DNA from: Methylopumilus sp036567085
GTDB taxonomy: Bacteria > Pseudomonadota > Gammaproteobacteria > Burkholderiales > Methylophilaceae
Direction of reading: 5' to 3'
NCBI GenBank assembly: GCA_036567085.1
Contig: DATCVG010000021.1
Location: 1-7,577 of the forward strand
Length of the DNA: 7,577 nt
The stretch's first letter is position 1. Every line of letters starts with the position of its first letter. Below, in pieces: positions 1 through 6,296 of this stretch. The notes under the pieces were generated by a model. It was not told the origin of the DNA. It ran no database searches and saw only the letters and a list, made by a program, of their open reading frames with translations. The translations under genes were made by a program, and so were the position numbers.

Positions 1-21
1 ACCGCAGTGATTGAAGATTAA
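1..21 (+). CDS. 3' end of upstream gene, possibly YebC/PmpR family (partial)
   Basis: Frame 1 reads T-A-V-I-E-D and then stops at TAA (19-21). The other two forward frames hit stops at once, so this is the only frame that can carry a coding tail here. Six residues are too few to identify a family. The proposal of YebC/PmpR, a transcriptional regulator, rests on synteny: yebC lies directly before ruvC in many proteobacteria, including Pseudomonas, and YebC proteins tend to end in a short acidic tail of this kind. The stop lies 8 bp before the ruvC start, so the upstream gene may share a transcript with ruvC. Confidence 0.4.
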   Translation, partial: TAVIED

Positions 22-29
22 AATAAAGA

Positions 30-578
30 TTGAGTGAATCTATCATCATCCTTGGCATTGATCCTGGTTTAAGAATGACGGGATTTGGTGTGGTTGAAAA
101 AAGTGGTGACAAGATTCGCTACCTTGGGAGTGGTGTGATTAAAACTGTCAGCGCTAAAGAAGATGCGCGAGATAGTTTGCCAGAGCGTATTCAAATTATT
201 TTAGAAGGGCTCTTCGAAGTGATTGATCAATATCAGCCGAAACAAGTAGCCATCGAAAAAGTGTTTGTGAATATGAATCCACAATCCACACTTTTATTAG
301 GTCAAGCAAGGGGTGCTGCCATCAGTGCGGCCGTGATTAAAAAATTACCTGTCTACGAATATACAGCCTTACAAGTTAAAAAATCAGTGGTCGGTTCAGG
401 ACATGCAAAAAAAGAGCAGGTACAAGAAATGGTAAAACGCTTTTTAAAATTACCCGAAGTTCCTCAAGCTGATTCTGCAGACGCGTTAGCATGTGCGATG
501 TGTCATGCACATGCTTATAATCAATTACATAATATGGATGCTTTAAGTTACCGTATGAAAAAAGGTAGGCTCGTATGA
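30..578 (+). CDS. ruvC: RuvC crossover junction endodeoxyribonuclease
   Basis: RuvC resolves Holliday junctions by symmetrical metal-dependent nicking; it acts as a dimer in the cytoplasm with RuvAB. The 182-residue protein is close to the usual size (E. coli 173). It opens with the RNase H-like strand 'ILGIDPG', and all four catalytic acids can be placed: D11, E76 (in 'VAIEKVF'), D148 and D151 (in 'ADSADALA'). The 'GHAKKEQV' segment around residue 125 is also typical. The start is TTG: an in-frame TAA at 24-26 excludes anything further upstream, and the next ATG (75) would remove D11. No strong ribosome binding site precedes it, only an A-rich AAAG. The gene ends in a 4-bp ATGA overlap with ruvA. 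It lies first in the ruvCAB set. Identification is secure; the TTG start is nearly forced. Confidence 0.97.
   Translation: MSESIIILGIDPGLRMTGFGVVEKSGDKIRYLGSGVIKTVSAKEDARDSLPERIQIILEGLFEVIDQYQPKQVAIEKVFVNMNPQSTLLLGQARGAAISAAVIKKLPVYEYTALQVKKSVVGSGHAKKEQVQEMVKRFLKLPEVPQADSADALACAMCHAHAYNQLHNMDALSYRMKKGRLV
561..569 (+). promoter_or_regulatory. Ribosome binding site of ruvA
   Basis: AAAGGTAGG lies inside the end of ruvC, with 5 nt between its last base and the ruvA ATG at 575. It is one of the better Shine-Dalgarno-like runs in the window. It supports the ATG that overlaps the ruvC stop, and so coupled translation of the two genes. Confidence 0.6.
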
Positions 579-1156
579 TAGGCAGAATTTCCGGCATTCT
601 TTTAGATAAAACACCGCCTCATGCTTTAATTGATTGCAACGGCGTGGGTTATGAATGTGAAGTGCCCATGAGTACTTTTTATTTACTTCCCCAAGTGGGA
701 GAAAAAGTAACATTACTCACACATTTTGTTGTGCGAGAAGACGCTCAACTCTTATTTGGTTTTGGCACTCAACAAGAACGTTTGATGTTTAGACAGCTTT
801 TAAAAGTGAACGGTATTGGAGCGAAATCAGCACTCGCCATTTTAAGTGGGTTATCCATTGATGAACTCATTAAAGCTGTATCGCTTCAAGAAGCGGGGCT
901 TCTAACGCGCGTGCCTGGTATTGGGAAAAAAACAGCCGAACGATTATTGTTAGAACTCAAAGATAAATTTACGCTTGATTCAGCTTTAAGTATAAAAAGC
1001 GCTGGTATCACATCGATGAGCCAAGATGTCCTCAATGCATTGATTGCCTTAGGCTACAATGAACGTGAATCTTTAAATGCCGTTAAAAGTTTAGAAACAA
1101 ATCTCACGGTGAATGATGGTATTAAACAAGCTTTAAAATATTTATCTAAGGGTTAA
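575..1156 (+). CDS. ruvA: RuvA Holliday junction branch-migration subunit
   Basis: RuvA binds the four-way junction as a tetramer (or double tetramer) and loads the RuvB motor. The 193-residue protein has the usual three parts: an N-terminal OB-fold (about 1-63, beginning 'MIGRISG'), a central domain with two helix-hairpin-helix motifs ('LLKVNGIGAKSA' about 75-86 and 'LTRVPGIGKKTAERLL' about 110-125), and a small C-terminal domain (about 147-193) that contacts RuvB. The acidic pin residues E55 and D56, which in E. coli help separate strands at the crossover, are present at the same numbers. It is slightly shorter than E. coli RuvA (203), with the difference falling in the flexible linker. The start overlaps the ruvC stop by 4 bp, and ruvB follows after 9 bp. 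No anomalies. Confidence 0.98.
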   Translation: MIGRISGILLDKTPPHALIDCNGVGYECEVPMSTFYLLPQVGEKVTLLTHFVVREDAQLLFGFGTQQERLMFRQLLKVNGIGAKSALAILSGLSIDELIKAVSLQEAGLLTRVPGIGKKTAERLLLELKDKFTLDSALSIKSAGITSMSQDVLNALIALGYNERESLNAVKSLETNLTVNDGIKQALKYLSKG

Positions 1157-1165
1157 TGAATCAGT

Positions 1166-2203
1166 ATGATTGAATCGGATCGTTTTGTGGCAAGCACCTT
1201 AAATGAGCCCGTCGAGGAGTCGATTGAGCGTGCGCTTCGCCCGAAAGAGCTTCAAGAATATGTGGGTCAAGAAAAAGTCAGAAGCCAATTAGAAATATTT
1301 ATTAAGGCTGCTAAAAATAGAAATGAAGCCTTAGATCATGTGCTTCTTTTTGGGCCACCTGGTTTAGGTAAAACGACCTTAGCGCATATTATTGCAAAAG
1401 AGATGGGTGTTAACCTCCGTCAAACATCAGGCCCTGTTTTAGAAAAAGCAGGCGATCTTGCAGCACTTTTAACCAATCTAGAACCGAACGATGTGTTATT
1501 CATTGATGAAATTCATCGCCTATCACCCGTCATTGAAGAAATTTTATATCCCGCGATGGAAGATTATCGACTGGATATCATGATTGGTGAAGGCCCCTCA
1601 GCCAGATCCGTGAGACTTGATTTGCCGCCATTTACATTAGTTGGAGCGACCACGCGCGCAGGTATGCTGACCAATCCATTACGTGATCGTTTTGGTATTG
1701 TGTCTCGATTAGAGTTCTACAGCGAACAAGAGCTTGCCAAAATTGTTGATCGCTCATCCACTCTTTTAGAGGCTGATATTGATCCATCGGGTTCATTAGA
1801 AATTGCAAAACGTTCTCGAGGTACACCTCGCATTGCAAACCGTTTATTAAGACGGGTTCGTGATTTTGCACAAGTCAAATCTAATGGAAAAATTACAGCG
1901 AAGATTGCAGACGATGCGCTCAAAATGTTAGATGTTGATTTATTAGGTCTAGATGTGATGGATAGAAAATTACTTCAGGCTATTTTAGAGAAATTTAATG
2001 GTGGCCCTGTAGGCTTAGATAATTTAGCGGCAGCGATTGGTGAAGAGCGAGAAACCATTGAAGATGTATTAGAACCTTATCTCATTCAACAAGGCTATCT
2101 CATGCGAACCCCAAGAGGCCGTGTGGTCACACAAGCGACCTATCTTCATTTTGGTATGAAGCCACCCACCCAACACATCACCGATAATTTATGGCAGGAA
2201 TAA
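1166..2203 (+). CDS. ruvB: RuvB Holliday junction ATP-dependent DNA helicase
   Basis: RuvB is the AAA+ motor that forms hexameric rings on the two arms flanking RuvA and drives branch migration by ATP hydrolysis. The 345-residue protein is full length. Visible motifs are Walker A 'GPPGLGKTT' (63-71), Walker B 'LFIDEIH' (111-117, D114/E115), sensor 1 'GATTR' (160-164), the arginine-finger segment 'PLRDRFG' (171-177, R173 the likely finger) and the sensor 2 segment 'RGTPRIANRLLRR' (218-230). A C-terminal winged-helix domain (about 265-340) ends in the family-typical 'TPRGRVVT' strand. The ATG follows the ruvA stop by 9 bp. The only purine run (AAGGG, 1148-1152) is 13 nt away, so initiation may depend on ruvA translation. 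Its last 13 bp overlap ybgC. Confidence 0.98.
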   Translation: MIESDRFVASTLNEPVEESIERALRPKELQEYVGQEKVRSQLEIFIKAAKNRNEALDHVLLFGPPGLGKTTLAHIIAKEMGVNLRQTSGPVLEKAGDLAALLTNLEPNDVLFIDEIHRLSPVIEEILYPAMEDYRLDIMIGEGPSARSVRLDLPPFTLVGATTRAGMLTNPLRDRFGIVSRLEFYSEQELAKIVDRSSTLLEADIDPSGSLEIAKRSRGTPRIANRLLRRVRDFAQVKSNGKITAKIADDALKMLDVDLLGLDVMDRKLLQAILEKFNGGPVGLDNLAAAIGEERETIEDVLEPYLIQQGYLMRTPRGRVVTQATYLHFGMKPPTQHITDNLWQE

Positions 2204-2601
2204 AAACTTTTTCTTTTCCTGTACGTATTTATTTTGAAGACACCGATAGCGGTGGTGTGGTTTATCACGCCAATTATTTAAAATTTATGGAGCGCGCTAG
2301 AACAGAATGGTTGAGAAGCGTTGGTATTGATCAACACCATTTAAAATATCATGCGCATATTATGTTTGTGGTTCATCGTATCGATATCCAATACAAATTA
2401 CCCGCACGTTTTAATGATGACTTGGTGGTTAAAAGTGAGCTCTTAGGGATAGGTTCAAGCAAAATTGAATTTAGGCAAATGATTTATCGTCATGAAGAAA
2501 TGTTAATTGATGCACATGTTGATATTGCATGTATTGATAGTGAAAAATTTAAACCCGTACGCATCCCATCCACCGTTAAACAAACTATGGAGTCTTTATG
2601 A
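2191..2601 (+). CDS. ybgC: YbgC, Tol-Pal-associated acyl-CoA thioesterase
   Basis: YbgC is a cytoplasmic hotdog-fold (4HBT family) thioesterase that hydrolyses acyl-CoAs. It is encoded with the tol-pal genes in most proteobacteria and in E. coli has been linked to phospholipid-synthesis proteins; its exact role in Tol-Pal is not settled. The 136-residue length is normal. The signature 'FEDTDSGGVVYHANYLKF' occupies residues 15-32; D19 is the likely catalytic aspartate and H26 the conserved histidine. The start ATG lies 13 bp inside the end of ruvB in another frame. No Shine-Dalgarno sequence is visible before it, so translation is probably coupled to ruvB. The stop overlaps the tolQ ATG by 4 bp (ATGA). 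The gene joins the ruv and tol halves of the cluster. Confidence 0.95.
   Translation: MAGIKTFSFPVRIYFEDTDSGGVVYHANYLKFMERARTEWLRSVGIDQHHLKYHAHIMFVVHRIDIQYKLPARFNDDLVVKSELLGIGSSKIEFRQMIYRHEEMLIDAHVDIACIDSEKFKPVRIPSTVKQTMESL
2588..2593 (+). promoter_or_regulatory. Ribosome binding site of tolQ
   Basis: TGGAGT inside the end of ybgC lies 4 nt before the tolQ ATG at 2598 (5 nt counted from the GGAG core). It supports this start, which overlaps the ybgC stop. Confidence 0.6.
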
Positions 2602-3269
2602 ATGTAGTGAATGATTTATCTTTTTTAAGTTTAATTACAGGAGCCACAATCCCGGTTCAACTCGTGATGATTACCTTGTTAGCTGCTTCTGGATTTTCTT
2701 GGTGGTATATCTTTATCAAGGTCTCTGTATTAAAAAATGCAGAACTCGCAGTCGATGAATTCGAAAATACCTTCTGGACGAGTGGAGATCTTTCTAAATT
2801 ACACGACAGTATTCATCATGGCCGGATTAAAAATCAAGGGTTAGCTACAATTTTTGAGGCAGGTTATAAAGAATTTAATCGGCATAAAACATCACGTGCC
2901 GACATGAGCGACGTGATTGAAGGTGTGCGACGTGCGATGCGAGCGACGTATAATCGCGAACTTGATTTTTTAGATGCGCATTTACCCTTTCTTGCCTCTG
3001 TGGGATCTGTGAGTCCCTACATTGGTTTATTCGGGACTGTGTGGGGCATCATGAATGCGTTTAGGGGTTTAGCGAATGTTGCACAAGCAACCTTAACGCA
3101 AGTAGCCCCAGGTATTGCAGAGGCTTTAATTGCAACTGCGATTGGTTTATTTGCAGCCATTCCAGCAGTGATCGCCTATAACCGTTTTGCAACTTCAGTC
3201 GACCGTTTATCTGTGAGATACGAAAGCTTCATGGAAGAGTTCGTCAACATCCTTCAAAGAAAAGGATAA
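2598..3269 (+). CDS. tolQ: TolQ, proton-channel subunit of the Tol-Pal motor
   Basis: TolQ is the inner-membrane protein that forms the TolQ5-TolR2 stator-like motor and uses the proton motive force to energise TolA; it belongs to the MotA/TolQ/ExbB family. The 223-residue protein (E. coli 230) has three predicted membrane helices at about 18-41, 128-156 and 170-194, with a cytoplasmic loop of about 85 residues between the first two. The family core is clear: 'SVSPYIGLFGTVWGIM' (137-152, with T147) and 'GIAEALIATAIGLFAAIPA' (172-190, with T180). These two threonines line the ion path in the family. The ExbB alternative is unlikely given the tolR-tolA-tolB-pal neighbours. tolR follows directly, with 0-3 bp between depending on its start. 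Confidence 0.97.
   Translation: MNVVNDLSFLSLITGATIPVQLVMITLLAASGFSWWYIFIKVSVLKNAELAVDEFENTFWTSGDLSKLHDSIHHGRIKNQGLATIFEAGYKEFNRHKTSRADMSDVIEGVRRAMRATYNRELDFLDAHLPFLASVGSVSPYIGLFGTVWGIMNAFRGLANVAQATLTQVAPGIAEALIATAIGLFAAIPAVIAYNRFATSVDRLSVRYESFMEEFVNILQRKG
3261..3266 (+). promoter_or_regulatory. Ribosome binding site of tolR
   Basis: AAAGGA lies at the very end of tolQ. Its distance to the ATG at 3273 is 6 nt and to the GTG at 3270 only 3 nt. Normal spacing favours the ATG as the tolR start. Confidence 0.6.
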
Positions 3270-3272
3270 GTG

Positions 3273-3659
3273 ATGCGTAAACGTCGCTTAATGAATCAAA
3301 TCAATGTGGTCCCTTATATTGATGTGACATTAGTTTTACTCGTCATTTTTATGGTGACAGCGCCTATGACAAATCCAGGTGTGGTAGAGCTCCCTGAAGT
3401 CGGTGAAACTCTAAAGCAAACCGGAGCCCCTATTGTCATTACAATCAAACTTAATAACACGATTGAGATTGAAGGAGAAAGTTTTACTCGCGATCGATTA
3501 TTAAGTCATGTGCAGTCTCTCATTAAAACAACCCCTGATCGAGCGCTTGTGATTGCGGCTGATAAGAATGTGAAATATGACGAAGTCATCAGTCTTATGG
3601 ATTTATTAAAACAAAACAATGTCTCAAAGGTAGGCTTACTTTTAAAGCCACAAAAATAA
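3273..3659 (+). CDS. tolR: TolR, membrane-anchored motor subunit (ExbD/TolR family)
   Basis: TolR is a bitopic inner-membrane protein that dimerises inside the TolQ ring and couples proton flow to TolA movement; its periplasmic domain can contact peptidoglycan. From this ATG it has 128 residues (E. coli 142). A short basic cytoplasmic end ('MRKRRLMNQ') precedes one membrane helix (about 13-33). That helix carries the essential protonatable aspartate D17 in 'VVPYIDVTLVLLVIFMV', equivalent to E. coli D23. The periplasmic part (about 40-128) has the ExbD/TolR alternation, including 'ALVIAADKNVKYDEVI'. A GTG immediately upstream (3270) is also in frame and would add one residue. I prefer the ATG because of the spacing from AAAGGA. 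tolA starts 8 bp after the stop. Confidence 0.96.
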   Translation: MRKRRLMNQINVVPYIDVTLVLLVIFMVTAPMTNPGVVELPEVGETLKQTGAPIVITIKLNNTIEIEGESFTRDRLLSHVQSLIKTTPDRALVIAADKNVKYDEVISLMDLLKQNNVSKVGLLLKPQK

Positions 3660-3667
3660 ATTAAGAC

Positions 3668-4459
3668 GTGATTCGACCTCAAGAAAAAGTCATAGCGAAG
3701 CGATCTGCGATTTATGCGGTAAGTGTGCATATTGTTTTAATTCTCATCATGATGGTGAGTTTTGAATGGAGGGTAAAGTTACCTCAAGTGGCTGAAGTAG
3801 AGTTATGGGATTCTATTCCTCAACCGAATGCTAAAGCAGTTGAAGCACCTCCGGTTGAAAAGAAAGTTGAATTAGAGCCCCCTAAGCCCGTGCCTAAACC
3901 CTCTAAAGTAGAAGAAATCATTAAATCACTTACAAGTGATAAAGCCGATATTAGTTTGAAACAAAAAAAAGAAGAAGAGGAGCGTAAAAAAGTAGAAGAC
4001 CAAAAAAAGAAAGATGATTTGAAAAAAATTCAGGAAGAACTTTTGAAGCAAGATCAGTTAGCCAAACTTCAGCAGGAGTTATTACAAGACAAACCAAAGC
4101 CTTCATTAAACCGTCATGAAAATATGAAACAATCTAATGCTAACCCTATCGAGGGGGGCGCTAAATTAGGTGAAATGGATAAATATAAGTTATTAATTCA
4201 ACGAAAAATTCAGCAGAATGTGAATAAGCAATTGTGTGGCACGAGTCCTGTTGAGCTTCAATTTGAAATTGGGTTGATGCCGACAGGAGAATTGATTGGC
4301 AATCCTAAAATGTTAAAATCAAGTGGTATCCCTGTTTGCGATGAATCGGTTGAACGTGCTATTTTTCAATCACAGCCTTTGCCCTTGCCCACAGATACCG
4401 ATTTATTTTCGAAATTTAAAAATTTAAAACTTAACTTTAGACCCAATGAAAAAATATAA
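3668..4459 (+). CDS. tolA: TolA, periplasm-spanning energy-transducing protein
   Basis: TolA is anchored in the inner membrane by TolQR and reaches across the periplasm to TolB and Pal. The 263-residue protein is far shorter than E. coli TolA (421). Domain I: a cytoplasmic basic end and one membrane helix (about 13-33). Next come an 'ELWDSIP' segment (45-51) and a Pro/Lys-rich stretch (52-80). Domain II: a Lys/Glu/Gln-rich helix (about 81-143). Domain III: a globular C-terminal domain (about 165-263) with two cysteines (C190, C224), probably a disulfide. In the membrane helix the motif histidine is H21, but the residue four before it is A17, where E. coli has S18. The start is GTG, forced by an in-frame TAA at 3662-3664; only a weak TTAAGA precedes it. 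A run of eight A lies at 3963-3970. The end overlaps tolB by 14 bp. Confidence 0.94.
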   Translation: MIRPQEKVIAKRSAIYAVSVHIVLILIMMVSFEWRVKLPQVAEVELWDSIPQPNAKAVEAPPVEKKVELEPPKPVPKPSKVEEIIKSLTSDKADISLKQKKEEEERKKVEDQKKKDDLKKIQEELLKQDQLAKLQQELLQDKPKPSLNRHENMKQSNANPIEGGAKLGEMDKYKLLIQRKIQQNVNKQLCGTSPVELQFEIGLMPTGELIGNPKMLKSSGIPVCDESVERAIFQSQPLPLPTDTDLFSKFKNLKLNFRPNEKI

Positions 4460-5750
4460 TTTAAGTATGTTAAAAATATTCAAAGCATTTATTTCTTTAC
4501 TCTTGTTTTCTCTGAGTGCCTCCCATGCGTTCGCGATTGAGACAATCGAGATTTCCGGAGGTGGCACGAAACAAATCAATATTGCAGTGATGCCATATAA
4601 GGAGGTAGTAAAAGATAAAGCGAATAGTCTTATGCATCAAATTATCGCGGCCGATCTTTATCGTTCAGGATTTTTTAGGCCCTTGGAGGTTAATGGGTTG
4701 ATTAACAAACCATCCGTATTGAGTGAAATTAATTATCCTGAAATGACTGCGATTGAAGCGCAAGTGATGACGCTAGGTCAAGTCGAAATCAATAACAATC
4801 GTTTAAAAGTGAATTGGTTTTTGGTGGATGTGAATAAAAAAACTATTTTAACGACAATGGAATTTTCAGGATCTGCTTCGCAATACCGTGCCATCGCGCA
4901 TAAAATTTCCGACACCATTTATGAAAAATTAACGGGCATTCCAGGAGTTTTTAGTACCAAAATTTCTTATATTTCAAAAAATAAAGGTCGCTATTCTCTC
5001 AACGTAGCCGATGCTGATGGGTTTAATATTCAGTCGGTGGTAAGTTCCCCTCAGCCTATTATTTCTGCAAGATGGTCACCGGATGCCACAAAAATTGCTT
5101 ACGTATCTTTTGAAAAGAAAAAACCCATTATTTATATTCAATCCTTAGTTACGGGACAAAGAACAGTATTAGCTAATTTTAAAGGCAATAACAGCTCTCC
5201 CTCATGGTCGCCTGATGGCAGACGTTTGGCCATTGTTTTAACGTATAACGCAAATTCACAAATTTATTTAATCGATGCCGATGGCTCCAATTTAAAACCA
5301 CTTATTCAAAGTGCACACATTGACACGGAGCCTGTTTGGTCGCCTGATGGTAAATCAATTTATTTCACATCGGATCGCGGTGGCCGTCCCCAAATTTACA
5401 AGGTTTCATCAAGCGGCGGCGAGCCACAACGCCTGTCCTTTGAAGGAAACCAAAACTTAAATCCTAATGTTTCACCCGATGGAAAAATGCTCTCTTATGT
5501 GACACAGGATGAAGGTCGATTTAGAGTGGTCTTACATGATTTACAAACAGGACAAATTACGAAAATTACTGACGGCCCTTTTGACGAGGCACCTAAGTTC
5601 TCACCTAATGGGCATGTGATACTATATTCACATAAGGTTAAAGGCTCTGGCGAACTTTCAACGGTATCAATTGATGGGGTTGTTCACCAATCATTTAATA
5701 TTCAAGCTGATGATATTAGAGAGCCTTCTTGGGGGCCTTTTGCAAAATAA
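4446..5750 (+). CDS. tolB: TolB, periplasmic beta-propeller of the Tol-Pal system
   Basis: TolB is a periplasmic protein that binds Pal and, through its N-terminal tail, TolA, so controlling whether Pal can bind peptidoglycan. The 434-residue precursor has a Sec signal peptide (hydrophobic about 11-25) with likely cleavage after 'SHAFA' (A30). The mature N-terminus 'IETIEISGG' would be the TolA-binding tail. An alpha/beta domain follows (about 44-165), then a propeller whose blades show as repeats: 'WSPD' at 210, 254 and 298, 'VSPD' at 342, 'FSPN' at 385 and a final 'WGP' at 429. 'SDRGGRPQIY' (309-318) is a strong family signature. The start at 4446 lies 14 bp inside tolA. An in-frame ATG at 4467, 7 bp after the tolA stop, also leaves a full signal peptide (23 residues). 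Neither has a clear ribosome binding site. Confidence 0.96.
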   Translation: MKKYNLSMLKIFKAFISLLLFSLSASHAFAIETIEISGGGTKQINIAVMPYKEVVKDKANSLMHQIIAADLYRSGFFRPLEVNGLINKPSVLSEINYPEMTAIEAQVMTLGQVEINNNRLKVNWFLVDVNKKTILTTMEFSGSASQYRAIAHKISDTIYEKLTGIPGVFSTKISYISKNKGRYSLNVADADGFNIQSVVSSPQPIISARWSPDATKIAYVSFEKKKPIIYIQSLVTGQRTVLANFKGNNSSPSWSPDGRRLAIVLTYNANSQIYLIDADGSNLKPLIQSAHIDTEPVWSPDGKSIYFTSDRGGRPQIYKVSSSGGEPQRLSFEGNQNLNPNVSPDGKMLSYVTQDEGRFRVVLHDLQTGQITKITDGPFDEAPKFSPNGHVILYSHKVKGSGELSTVSIDGVVHQSFNIQADDIREPSWGPFAK

Positions 5751-5762
5751 AAAATTAACTTA

Positions 5763-5768
5763 TGGAGA
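5763..5768 (+). promoter_or_regulatory. Ribosome binding site that decides the pal start
   Basis: TGGAGA lies in the short tolB-pal spacer. Its GGAG core (5764-5767) is 9 nt before the ATG at 5777. The in-frame ATG at 5762 overlaps this site and has no ribosome binding site of its own, so 5777 is the better start. The signal peptide from 5777 is also more typical. Confidence 0.65.
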
Positions 5769-5776
5769 CTTTGAAA

Positions 5777-6283
5777 ATGAAAAAATCACTATTACTTGCA
5801 ACTTTGCTTTCATTATTTTTAGTAGGCTGTAGTTCGACACCGATTAATGATGCATCAAAACCGAGTGGCCCATCCTCATCAGCTTCTGAAATGTCCGATG
5901 ATGAAAAAGATCTCGACTTAGCAAGCCTTCGTGATCCTAATAATATTTTATCGAAACGAAGCATCTACTTTGATTATGATAAAGATGTTGTCAAAGCCGA
6001 ATATAAAGATCTTGTCGCCGCTCATGCGAAATATGTGGCTTCACATCCAAAAGCAAAAATGACGCTCACAGGTAATACGGATGATCGTGGTTCACGCGAG
6101 TACAACCTATCTCTTGGTCAAAAACGATCTGTGTCAGTAAAGAAATCTATGAACGTATTAGGCGCGCAAGATACACAAATCGAAACAGTAAGCTTCGGTG
6201 AGGAGCGCGCAGATACTAACTGTAAAGATGATGCATGTTATGGAAAAGATCGTCGTGTGGATATCTCATACGAAAAAGAGTAA
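5777..6283 (+). CDS. pal: Pal, peptidoglycan-associated outer-membrane lipoprotein
   Basis: Pal is a lipoprotein of the outer membrane that binds peptidoglycan through an OmpA-like domain and is released or recruited by TolB/TolA. From 5777 it has 168 residues. It opens with a classical lipoprotein signal ('MKKSLLLATL...') and the lipobox L-V-G-C, giving lipidated C18. A Ser/Pro-rich linker (19-60) leads into the OmpA-like domain: 'SIYFDYD' (62-68), 'GNTDDRGSREYNLSLGQKR' (99-117) and 'DRRVDISY' (158-165). The Asp and Arg residues expected to bind the diaminopimelate of peptidoglycan are in the last two segments. Odd point: the loop before 'DRRVD' carries C149 and C154 where E. coli Pal reads 'HDEA.' with no cysteine. 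An upstream in-frame ATG (5762) would add five residues and is disfavoured. cpoB follows after 13 bp. Confidence 0.96.
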   Translation: MKKSLLLATLLSLFLVGCSSTPINDASKPSGPSSSASEMSDDEKDLDLASLRDPNNILSKRSIYFDYDKDVVKAEYKDLVAAHAKYVASHPKAKMTLTGNTDDRGSREYNLSLGQKRSVSVKKSMNVLGAQDTQIETVSFGEERADTNCKDDACYGKDRRVDISYEKE

Positions 6284-6296
6284 GCATTAAGATTTA

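Noticed and set aside
376..597. Reverse-strand reading frame of 73 codons across the ruvC end and ruvA start
   Set aside because: It lies opposite the conserved ruvC catalytic region, has no family features and no ribosome binding site; a shadow of the real gene.
1632..1923. Two overlapping reverse-strand reading frames (79 and 68 codons) inside ruvB
   Set aside because: Both are antisense to well-conserved RuvB motifs and overlap each other; no sign of coding.
3506..3730. Reverse-strand reading frame of 74 codons across tolR-tolA
   Set aside because: Opposite two real genes with strong family matches; its composition follows from the AT-rich complement.
5762..5764. Earlier ATG as the start of pal
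   Set aside because: It overlaps the GGAG site that serves the ATG at 5777 and would place extra acidic residues (METLK) before the lipoprotein signal.
5755..5964. Reverse-strand reading frame of 69 codons opposite the pal start
   Set aside because: Covers the pal ribosome binding site and signal peptide on the other strand; no independent support.
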